Assembly (NCBI GenBank): GCA_021372615.1
Contig: JAJFUB010000010.1
Span: 1-37,774 of the forward strand
Reading direction: 5' to 3'
Source of the DNA: a bacterium
GTDB lineage: Bacteria > Armatimonadota > Zipacnadia > Zipacnadales > UBA11051
DNA: 37,774 nt
Part shown: positions 13,973 through 21,258 of the stretch, piece by piece
Position numbering within the stretch: the first letter of the stretch is position 1
Layout of the letters: every line of letters begins with the position of its first letter
The notes under the pieces: generated by a model
Database searches by the model: none
Told to the model about the DNA's origin: nothing
What the model saw: only the letters and a program-made list of their open reading frames with translations
Made by a program: the position numbers and the translations under genes

Positions 13973-16900
13973 CTACTGCACGGCGAACTTCGCTTCGCCG
14001 GTCGCTCCTGTCAGTACGTCGCGCGCCCTGAGCGTCCATTTCCCCTTTGCGTCATTGAGAGCCAGCGGCACGCGCAGTGTGCCCCGTCCGCCGGACAGCA
14101 GCTCATTGCGCGTGTAGCACCACACGCTGTGCCCCTGCGGGTCGAGCAGCTCCACATGGGCGACATGGTCGCCCGCCTTCGCGCCGGTGACGAGGTTCAC
14201 CTGGGCCACCAGTTCGTCCCCGGCCTTGACCGTCGCCGGGACGTTGAGGCCCAGGCCCTGCACCTGGTACGGCAGCAGCGCATACAGCGCCGTCTCCCCC
14301 GGCGGCAGCGTCGCCTGGACGCGATCTACTTCCCCCAGGTACTTGCGGGCCCGCACGTCATACACGTGGGCCTTGCGGCCGAGGTTGACCGTGACCGGGT
14401 CGCTGTCCTGGCACTTGCGGAAGTCGCGGATCAGGCCATAGACCGTGACCGGCCCGCGGGAGAAGGTATTCAGCTCGTAGGCCCGCGGCACGGCAGGCGG
14501 GCTGGTGGCGCCCGGCGCCGCCGGCTCCACCGTGACCTCGCGCTTCACCCCGGCGCGCGTGACGATCTGCCGCAGCAGCTCGCGCATCTCCACCCCGTAC
14601 GAGGGCAGCTTGAAGTTCAGGTAGACCGACAGCCCCTTGCCGTGGGGCATGACCAGCACGGCCGGCTCCCCGCCGGCGTGGGCGGCCAGCGCCGTGGCGC
14701 CGGCGGGCGTGAGGCTCTCCTTGCCGAAGACCGTCATCTCCTGGCCGGTCATGTCTATGCCTGCGCCGGCCTGCTTGAAGCTGACCTTGCTCTCGGCGTA
14801 GCTCACCTCGCCCTTGCGCGTGGCGCCGAACAGCCTCTGTAGGGCGGGGGCTTGTACCCCGCCGGCGTCAGGCTTGCCATGCGCATCGGTCCGCAGGCAG
14901 CGCATGTCGCCGACGAGAACCCCGCCCTGCTGGACGTAGGCCTCGAGCTTGTCCACCAGCCCCGCCGAGGCGGCGACGGTGAAGGGGAGGATGAGGACGG
15001 GGTAGTCTTCCAGACGGCGTCCTACCCCCGGCCCTGCGGGCCGACCCCTCCCTGCAGGGAGGGACGACAGCTCCCCCGACGCGAGGACCTGGTCGGGAGC
15101 CACATACTGGTAGTCGAGTTGCAGCTCGTTGAGGTGCTGGCGGAAGTTGTAGGCGCTCATGTACCAGGAAGCGTAGGCGTCGCTGGTGTCGCGCTCCGAC
15201 GGATCGCCGGGCACATCGTCCTTCGACTCGCACCAGCTCACCAGCATCGAGGGATGGGACCAGAGGATCGCCACCTGCGGCTGAGCGCGCTGGTATTCCA
15301 TCAGGAGCTTGCCCACGCCGCCCCGCAGGTCCGCCAGGGCCTCCTTCACCGCGCCGGAGTACTCGGTGAGGCTGCCGGTGGGGTACACCAGCGCCCAGGA
15401 GTGGCCGCGCGGCACGTCGTAGGCCGAGGTGGCGAAGTAGCTCACCCCCCGCGAGTCGTGCAGCGCCAGCCACCAGGGCTCATAGTGCGCCGCCACCGTC
15501 GTCCGGGCATAGCCGATCCAGCCATGGTTGAAGAAGGGCGCCGCGGACGCGGTGGCGTTCCCCCCTCCCTGCGGGGAGGGGGCCGGGGGGTGGGCCGCCG
15601 TGCGACTCGCCCGAGCCTCCGGCGTCTCCACGAAACTCCGCCAGAGGTCGAAGATCGCCTTGTTCCCGCCGCCCTTGATGGCTTCGCTGTACTCCTGTCC
15701 CCACCCGAAGCCGGTCTGCGTCGCCAGCTTGTAGTAGTCGTTCCCATTGAACGGATTGCAGCCGAAGGTGTTGGTGTGGCCCATCGGGATGGCGGGGTTG
15801 ACCTCGTGGTAGGCGTCGGTGATGGTCTTGCACGCCTCGATCCACTGGTCGGTCATGAAGGTGCGGAAGTCCACAAAGTGGCTGAAGTTGGCCTGCCCGC
15901 GGGCCTCTTCGGTCTTGATCCCGCGCACCTCGTCCCACGCCTTGTACGCCGTGCCCCACTGGGCGTTGAGGGCGTCGAGCGAGGGGTAGCGCGCCTGCAG
16001 CCACTTCTGGAACCGCGCGGCGCACAGTGGGCAGAAGCATAGCTCCTGCCGCTGGTTGTGGTAGCTGAGGAAGGCCTCATCCGTGATGCCGACGGCATAG
16101 GGCCCGTCGGGAGCCTGCTGCGCGGCAGCCTCCTTGGCCGCCGTGGTGTACTTCTCGACGACCGCTGGGTCGCTCAGGCACATCCGCCGCACATCGCCGG
16201 CATGGGCCTCATCACGGAAAGCCCCGGCCCCGCCGCAGTACCCCGCGGCCAGCATCCCGTGCTCGCCGGCCAGGAACTGGCTCACGGCGAACTCGGCGTT
16301 GAGGCCCAGCTCGCGGGTGCGGTCGGCCAGGACGCCCGTCGCCTCGGGGAAGCCGCCGGGGCCCCACGGGGTGACAACGAAGTCGGCGGCGGCCAGCGCC
16401 GGCCCGAGGGCCGGCACCGTCACGGCGATCCAGCGGCTATCCTGCTCTCTGCCGCCGACGAGCACGCGCACGAAGGCCTTGTGGCTTACGCCAAGCGGAT
16501 GGGCCATCGGGAGCACCAGCCCAACGGCCTGCTCACCGGCGACGCCCTTCTGCATCAGACGCCCGATGGCGAGGTCGCGCCCGAAGGCATCAATCAGTCG
16601 CCCCTCCACCGTGACATCGGCCGGCTTGGGCACGGACAGCACGACCGTCACGCTGGCCGAGCCCCCCGGCTTGACGGTCGGGCTCTTGGCCTCCAGCCGC
16701 ATGATCTGCGCCTGCCTCGGCACGGGGATGACCTGCGTCGCCCAGTCCAGTGTCTTGCCCCCGGCATCGCGCAGCATCACATCGGCCAGCACGGGCCCGG
16801 CCGGCAGCTCCGCCGGCGCCTTCAACTGCGGCTGGCCCTGCGCGTCCAGGGCGACGGCTTGGGGAGCCAGGCGCAGGTTGGGCCCGTCGAAGCGCAGCTC

Positions 16901-18118
16901 GCGAGCGGAGCGGTAGATGACCTGCGCGCTGTCTGGCTTGCCCTGGGGCTCGCCCCGCGCCGCCCACACCATGGCTTTGCCCAGCAGCGACAGCCAGCCG
17001 TCCCAGTACGCCCACTGGCGGGTGCGCCAGTCGTCGTACTTCAGACCGATGGGGATCAGGCCCCACACGCGGCAGGCGTCGAAGGGGAAGTTGAGGCGGA
17101 CGACGCGGCCCTGGCCCAGTTGCCCGGTCTGCATCCCGGACATGATCCCCTGCGGCATCACTTCCCAGGGAATGCCACGGCGCAGGAAGTGATCGGCCGG
17201 GACCTCCGGCATCGTCTTGGTGTCCAGGAGCTTGCCGGCCTGCCCGAAGCCCTCCATGACCACCAGCCCCGCGCCCTTGCTCACGCGCTCCATGATAGTC
17301 TTGGTTGCCGGTGGGCTGAGCTTCGAGGCGACCAGGTAGACCTCATAGGTGCTGTCGGTCAGGCGCTGCATCATGCGGCGGCCCGTCTCCGACACGGTCT
17401 CATCGCCGTCGGTGCCCGCGTTGAGCACGTCGTAGTCCATGTCCAGCCGCTGGGCCAACTCGACGACTTCGCGCATGTGGCGGAAGCTGCGCAGGGCAAT
17501 GAATGTCTTCAGCGGCCCGCCCGCGAGGTTGCGACCATAGGGGATGTGCTCGGTGACCGGCGGGTCCTCGACGGGGCGGTCTATCCGGGGCAGGGAGAGC
17601 TGCTGGACGAGGAACTGATCTGGCGAGCCCTCACGCAGGCTCACCCGGTCGTAGCAGATCGTGCCCTTCTTCGAGACGTTGTAGATGTACAGGCTGCACG
17701 CCGGGTTGGGGGCCTTGAAAGTGGCCGTATAGTCCTCGTACTTCTCCCCCACCTCGACGTTCCAGACAATGGGGAACTCTCGCGTGGGCCGGTCGGGCCC
17801 GTGCAGCACCAGGACCCCGGCCATGGCCCCACTCTCACCACGTATGCGCATCGTCACGTTGTACTGCTGGCCGGGCTTGAGCCTCACGGCCTGGGTCGCC
17901 AGCACATAGGCGCCGGGCACGGAGACGATCTCGTAGTTGCCGCTGAAGGCCTGCACTTCCTGGCGGCGGAGGGTCTTGTCGGAAGCCGACCAGCCGTCCG
18001 GGAGGCCATCCTTGTTCTCGTCGAGGTCGAAGCCGGCGTTCTTGAGCAGCTCGCCCTCATCCTGGGCGAAGGCCGGCACGACGAGTAGCAGACACAGGGC
18101 CAGCAGTCCAGTGCACAC
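13973..18118 (-). CDS. Giant secreted GH42-like (beta-galactosidase-like) protein
   Basis: A 1381-residue exported protein. Signal peptide MCTGLLALCLLLVVPAFA is followed by a CBM-like beta domain (ELLKNAGFDLDENKDGLPDG, about 22-175) and a long central region. The GH42-like barrel has a TDEAF site at about 677, CFCPLCAARFQKWLQARYPS (about 690-710) and NAQWGTAYKAWDEV, the usual GH42 W-x-x-W pattern; GWGQEYSEA (about 806) may hold the nucleophile. A GATase-like trimerisation domain follows (YPVLILPFTVAASAGLVDKL, about 1037-1060), then C-terminal beta domains. Start is GTG at 18118, with GGAGG 8 bases upstream; the longer frame lacks a signal peptide at its start. Three palindromic insertions lie in it. 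Probably digests polysaccharide in the periplasm or outside; the catalytic pair is uncertain because the standard Asn-Glu is Asp-Glu here. Confidence 0.85.
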   Translation of the reverse strand: MCTGLLALCLLLVVPAFAQDEGELLKNAGFDLDENKDGLPDGWSASDKTLRRQEVQAFSGNYEIVSVPGAYVLATQAVRLKPGQQYNVTMRIRGESGAMAGVLVLHGPDRPTREFPIVWNVEVGEKYEDYTATFKAPNPACSLYIYNVSKKGTICYDRVSLREGSPDQFLVQQLSLPRIDRPVEDPPVTEHIPYGRNLAGGPLKTFIALRSFRHMREVVELAQRLDMDYDVLNAGTDGDETVSETGRRMMQRLTDSTYEVYLVASKLSPPATKTIMERVSKGAGLVVMEGFGQAGKLLDTKTMPEVPADHFLRRGIPWEVMPQGIMSGMQTGQLGQGRVVRLNFPFDACRVWGLIPIGLKYDDWRTRQWAYWDGWLSLLGKAMVWAARGEPQGKPDSAQVIYRSARELRFDGPNLRLAPQAVALDAQGQPQLKAPAELPAGPVLADVMLRDAGGKTLDWATQVIPVPRQAQIMRLEAKSPTVKPGGSASVTVVLSVPKPADVTVEGRLIDAFGRDLAIGRLMQKGVAGEQAVGLVLPMAHPLGVSHKAFVRVLVGGREQDSRWIAVTVPALGPALAAADFVVTPWGPGGFPEATGVLADRTRELGLNAEFAVSQFLAGEHGMLAAGYCGGAGAFRDEAHAGDVRRMCLSDPAVVEKYTTAAKEAAAQQAPDGPYAVGITDEAFLSYHNQRQELCFCPLCAARFQKWLQARYPSLDALNAQWGTAYKAWDEVRGIKTEEARGQANFSHFVDFRTFMTDQWIEACKTITDAYHEVNPAIPMGHTNTFGCNPFNGNDYYKLATQTGFGWGQEYSEAIKGGGNKAIFDLWRSFVETPEARASRTAAHPPAPSPQGGGNATASAAPFFNHGWIGYARTTVAAHYEPWWLALHDSRGVSYFATSAYDVPRGHSWALVYPTGSLTEYSGAVKEALADLRGGVGKLLMEYQRAQPQVAILWSHPSMLVSWCESKDDVPGDPSERDTSDAYASWYMSAYNFRQHLNELQLDYQYVAPDQVLASGELSSLPAGRGRPAGPGVGRRLEDYPVLILPFTVAASAGLVDKLEAYVQQGGVLVGDMRCLRTDAHGKPDAGGVQAPALQRLFGATRKGEVSYAESKVSFKQAGAGIDMTGQEMTVFGKESLTPAGATALAAHAGGEPAVLVMPHGKGLSVYLNFKLPSYGVEMRELLRQIVTRAGVKREVTVEPAAPGATSPPAVPRAYELNTFSRGPVTVYGLIRDFRKCQDSDPVTVNLGRKAHVYDVRARKYLGEVDRVQATLPPGETALYALLPYQVQGLGLNVPATVKAGDELVAQVNLVTGAKAGDHVAHVELLDPQGHSVWCYTRNELLSGGRGTLRVPLALNDAKGKWTLRARDVLTGATGEAKFAVQ
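14838..14863. repeat. Family C half element in the 1381-residue gene
   Basis: 26 bases identical to the left arm of the DUF58 element (13395-13420). Here only one arm is present. It is translated as GGVQAPALQ at residues about 1086-1094, while the same bases in DUF58 are read in another frame (RGTSPRPT). Confidence 0.88.
15029..15063. repeat. Family D double hairpin in the 1381-residue gene
   Basis: A hairpin at 15029-15043 (CGGCCC-TGC-GGGCCG) is followed by a perfect 18-base palindrome at 15046-15063 (CCCTCCCTGCAGGGAGGG). It is read as SSLPAGRGRPAGPG at residues about 1019-1030, just before the GATase-like domain. Confidence 0.75.
15559..15583. repeat. Family D-like palindrome in the 1381-residue gene
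   Basis: A CCCCTCCC...GGGAGGGG stem around TGCG, followed by GGGCCGGGGGGTGGGCCG. It encodes HPPAPSPQGGGNATA (residues about 842-856) within the barrel region. The shape and core match the palindrome at 15046-15063. PAPSPQGGG-type inserts of this kind are widespread in bacteria. Confidence 0.75.
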
Positions 18119-18126
18119 GCGGAGCA

Positions 18127-18131
18127 CCTCC
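18127..18131 (-). promoter_or_regulatory. Shine-Dalgarno site fixing a GTG start
   Basis: GGAGG on the minus strand, 8 bases before GTG at 18116-18118, which begins the signal peptide of the 1381-residue protein. The longer in-frame open reading to 18295 is Arg-rich and would bury the signal peptide. Confidence 0.7.
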
Positions 18132-18197
18132 GGGACGATTTGGCGGAGGCTTCGCCGGCCGGACAGGAGAGGCCTCCATGCCGGGGCGGCGCTACCC

Positions 18198-19586
18198 CTA
18201 CGCCGTCCCGTCCAGCACCGCCCCCTGCCGGCGCAGGGTCTCCTGCAGCAGCTCCACGGGCAGGTCCCGTACGTCATGCCAGCCGTGGGCGACACAGAGG
18301 GCCGCGGCCGTGCCGGCGGCTTGCCCGGTAGCCAGACACGTGCCCATCACGCGGGCGGAGCCGTTGGCCTCGCGGCTGGAGGACAGACAGCGCCCGGCGA
18401 CCAGCACGTTAGCCAGGCCGCGGGGGATGAGGCAGCCCAGGGGAATGTCGTAGGATCGGCCGTTCCGGATCGGGAGACGCTTCTGGTAGGTGCCCGCCCC
18501 ATGGATGTCCACATGGTGGCCGCCCCGGGCGACGACCTGAGGGGACTTCCGCCCCTCCAGTACTTCCTCGGTCGTCAGCACATGCTCGCCCACCACGCGC
18601 CGGGTCTCACGCACGCCGAGGCGCGGCGCCAGGCGTGTCAGCCCCGCCTCGGCAAAGCCAGGGACCTGCCGGTGGGCGAACTGCACGGCCGTTCGGACCT
18701 GCGCGGCGAGTTCGCCCTGCACCGCGCTCAGGGCCCGTGGGTCGGTCGCGTCCACATTCGCCACCCGGGTAGTGTTCAGCGTCACCTCGCGCCGCGCCAG
18801 CGAGGTGGGCGACATGAAGATGGCAGTGCAGGGGAACATCTCGCCGCTCCGTACGGCGCCGCCGAGCAGCTCACCCCCGGCGCTGAGGGCCACGTACGGG
18901 TATCCGGCCTCGTGCAGCGCCCGGGCGCAGTCCGCTCGCGAGGTCCCGATGACGGGGTTCTCAGCCAGGAGGGCCTCCTCCGGGTGGTCCCGGACGAAGT
19001 CCAGGAGGGCAGGGAAGTCCACCGGGCCCATCTGGAAGACCCAACTGACCGGCTGGAACTCCCCGTTCGGCCCGCCCTGCTCGCACTCGGCCCCGCAGGC
19101 AGCGGCGACGGCGGCATCGCCCGTGCAGTCCACGACCAGGTCCGTCCGCACGCGGGTCCGGATGCCACCGCAGGCCAGCAGCAGCTCGGTCGCCGTTCCT
19201 CCGGCACTCGCCGCGCCGCACAGGTGAGCGCCCGGGCGCAACTCGACCCCGTGGCGCGCCAACACCTCCAGGATGACCAGGCGGAGCACCTCGGGGTCCA
19301 CACAGACGCCCCAGAGGGTCCGCCAGTCGCAGATGCAGCCCAGGTAGCCCTCCAGGCGCTTGCAGCCCTCCAGCAGCTCATCGAGCACCCCGCCGACGAT
19401 CCACTCGCCCCGGGAGTTGCAGCAACCCAGGATGGGCAGCCCGCTGATCAGATCGCCCCCCACGAAGGTGTCGCGCTCCACCAGCAGCGTGCGGGCACCG
19501 TTGCCGGCGGCGGCGGCCGCAGCCGCCACACCGGCACTTCCAGCCCCGACGACAACGACCTGGTACTCATCATGCGTAGCGCCCAT
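18198..19586 (-). CDS. FAD-dependent oxidoreductase (FAD_oxidored family)
   Basis: A 462-residue flavoprotein of the FAD_oxidored (PF12831-like) family. The dinucleotide-binding motif is VVVVGAGSAGVAAAAAAAG (Gly14, Gly16, Gly19), followed by LLVERDTFVGGDLISG (the E of the second strand and the GG loop). A mid-protein DLVVDCTGDAAVAAACGAEC and a C-terminal NVLVAGRCLSSSREANGSAR then MGTCLATGQAAGTAAALC complete the FAD fold. It probably oxidises a sugar, polyol or related compound in the cytoplasm; members often sit beside glycosidases in this kind of genome. ATG at 19586 has AGGAGG 7 bases upstream. It lies 45 bases after the MttB-type gene and 79 before the GH42-like gene, so a single transcript is likely. 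The substrate is unknown. Confidence 0.87.
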   Translation of the reverse strand: MGATHDEYQVVVVGAGSAGVAAAAAAAGNGARTLLVERDTFVGGDLISGLPILGCCNSRGEWIVGGVLDELLEGCKRLEGYLGCICDWRTLWGVCVDPEVLRLVILEVLARHGVELRPGAHLCGAASAGGTATELLLACGGIRTRVRTDLVVDCTGDAAVAAACGAECEQGGPNGEFQPVSWVFQMGPVDFPALLDFVRDHPEEALLAENPVIGTSRADCARALHEAGYPYVALSAGGELLGGAVRSGEMFPCTAIFMSPTSLARREVTLNTTRVANVDATDPRALSAVQGELAAQVRTAVQFAHRQVPGFAEAGLTRLAPRLGVRETRRVVGEHVLTTEEVLEGRKSPQVVARGGHHVDIHGAGTYQKRLPIRNGRSYDIPLGCLIPRGLANVLVAGRCLSSSREANGSARVMGTCLATGQAAGTAAALCVAHGWHDVRDLPVELLQETLRRQGAVLDGTA

Positions 19587-19631
19587 CCGGGCCCTCCTGC
19601 ACCGTCTTGCGGCAGCCAGTGCCGCGCTCCC

Positions 19632-21065
19632 TCAGTCGGTGAGGTCACGCCGGGCACGGGCCACGACCTCGCCCACCTCGGCGACCAGCACCTCGTTCAC
19701 TTTCGGCGGCGGGGCCGCCGCCAGGATCTTGCGCCACTTCGCGTCAGCGTGCTCGATGACTTCCCGGTCCCGCCGGCTCTCGGTCTCGCCGTCCTGCCAT
19801 GCGCGGCGGTCCCAGAAACGCGGGCTCCACAGGCAACGCCAGTTCGCCAGCGTATGATCGTGCTGCAGGAACGATTTCCCCTCCCCACACCCCACGTCGG
19901 CGATGACTTCCAGCGCCAGCGTCTCGGGACTGACCGACAGACCCCGGAAGAAACGCCACGACCACTCGCTGTAGTCGAGATCCAGCATGGCCTGCGTCGG
20001 CGAGAACGCGCGGGCGCAGTCAATCGTGCCCAGGTGCAGCCCCAAGCCGACCGCGCAGCCGAAGACGGTGCGCTTGAAGCACTTCTCGAAGGCAGCCATC
20101 ATGCCCGGCACCCGGGCCTCGGTGTAGCCGGCGCCGAGGTCGAGGGGCACGGTCTTGCCGTAGCGGAACAGGAAGGTGTCATGGATGGCGAGGTCTTGCA
20201 GGCAGGCTTCGGGAGCCCCGAAGCTGGCCCGGCCGGACCGCATGTCCAGGACGCCGCTGATGATCATTCCCGGCCCCGTCGGCTCATCAGGTGCGAGAGC
20301 CCTGGCGATCATCCAGCCGCCCAGCAGCTCCGCCACCCCCATCACGACCGTGCCCTCCGGTGTGACCGGCGCGTTGCCGCCCGCGATGGGCATGCTTGAG
20401 AAGCCCACAGCCCGGTAGCCGCGCTCGTGGAAGCCCTGGGCGATGTCGGCGGTGCGCGAGCCAAGACACAGGGGCGTGGTCAGACAGCCGCCGGCCTGGA
20501 TGAAGGCGCCCTGTCGTCCCGTGTGCCGCTCGTAGAGCCGTGAGACCTCCACAAAGTACGGCACCTGCTCGGGCAGCCGCACCCCTGGCCAGCACGGCTT
20601 GGCTGTGTTGGCCAGGATCGTCTCGGCAGCCTCCAGGGCCTCCACCCGCTGGTTGGTCCTGGTATCCAGCACCGGCAGCCCCATGGCCGTGACCTCGGGA
20701 ATCGCGTCCCCGAGCCGGATCATCTCAGCCTGGCCCTCCCGCCCCACCGCTACCTGCTGCTTGGTGGGCCAATCGTAGACGAAGAAGCAGTGCTCACCGT
20801 AGCCAACGCCGAAAGTCGTCGGCACCGACGGGGCGGTGATCGTCTCGGGGTGCGCGCGGTCGGCGGCCGTGCATTCCTCGATCAGTTCCGACGGGAAGCG
20901 CACCACCCCCGCCTCGTGGTCCACCTGCCACCCAAACGCCTCGCACCGGCCGAGCATCCACCGGTTGAGCACGCGCATCCCGACTCGCCCGAGCACCTCG
21001 CGCGCGGCCCGGTCGAGTCGCTCGGCCTCCTCCTGTGAGATGACCTCGATGCGTCCGGTGAGCAT
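19632..21065 (-). CDS. MttB-family methyltransferase, non-pyrrolysine type
   Basis: A 477-residue member of the trimethylamine methyltransferase (MttB, PF06253) superfamily. The N-terminal REVLGRVGMRVLN is the usual start of the fold. EALEAAETILANTAKPCWPG, GFSSMPIAGGNAPVTPEGTV and LFRYGKTVPLDLGAGYTEAR are family blocks. No in-frame amber interrupts it, so it is of the non-pyrrolysine group, such as glycine betaine MtgB; quaternary amine demethylation onto a corrinoid protein is the family's known chemistry. The start at 21065 has GGAGG 8 bases upstream. It is the first gene of the long minus-strand run. No corrinoid protein or reductive activase is nearby, so the methyl acceptor is unknown. 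Confidence 0.85.
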   Translation of the reverse strand: MLTGRIEVISQEEAERLDRAAREVLGRVGMRVLNRWMLGRCEAFGWQVDHEAGVVRFPSELIEECTAADRAHPETITAPSVPTTFGVGYGEHCFFVYDWPTKQQVAVGREGQAEMIRLGDAIPEVTAMGLPVLDTRTNQRVEALEAAETILANTAKPCWPGVRLPEQVPYFVEVSRLYERHTGRQGAFIQAGGCLTTPLCLGSRTADIAQGFHERGYRAVGFSSMPIAGGNAPVTPEGTVVMGVAELLGGWMIARALAPDEPTGPGMIISGVLDMRSGRASFGAPEACLQDLAIHDTFLFRYGKTVPLDLGAGYTEARVPGMMAAFEKCFKRTVFGCAVGLGLHLGTIDCARAFSPTQAMLDLDYSEWSWRFFRGLSVSPETLALEVIADVGCGEGKSFLQHDHTLANWRCLWSPRFWDRRAWQDGETESRRDREVIEHADAKWRKILAAAPPPKVNEVLVAEVGEVVARARRDLTD

Positions 21066-21086
21066 GGGGTGCCTCCGTGGGTGGAG

Positions 21087-21181
21087 CGCGGGCTTTCCAG
21101 CCCGCGAGCCGCGCTCCGACAGCTTCGCGTCACGGAGAGGCCTGACCTGCCCACGCCGGGCGGGCTGGACGCCTGCACTAC
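21087..21181. repeat. Family B hairpin and degenerate copy in a divergent intergenic region
   Basis: A hairpin at 21087-21106 (CGCGGGCT-TTCC-AGCCCGCG) and a degenerate family B copy at 21160-21181 lie between the divergent MttB-type and 1531-residue genes. The second copy has two mismatches to the 22 bases shared by the two in-gene copies. The 193-base gap holds no promoter I would trust and no gene. Confidence 0.7.
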
Positions 21182-21258
21182 GGGGCCGGCCTGGCAGAGG
21201 GGCCGACGCACCTTACGGGGAAGTGCACTCTACGCCAATCTGGAAGGGAAGAGTTGCC

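Noticed and set aside
16058-20399. Very long plus-strand open frames opposite the GH42-like, FAD and MttB genes
   Set aside because: Antisense shadows with no recognisable domain, overlapping genes with clear motifs.
19632-21065. Pyrrolysine-containing MttB
   Set aside because: The frame is open over the full family length without an internal TAG and ends in TGA.
20836-21258. N-terminal extension of the 1531-residue protein
   Set aside because: It overlaps the MttB-type gene on the other strand and would bury a good signal peptide; a ribosome site lies before 21259.
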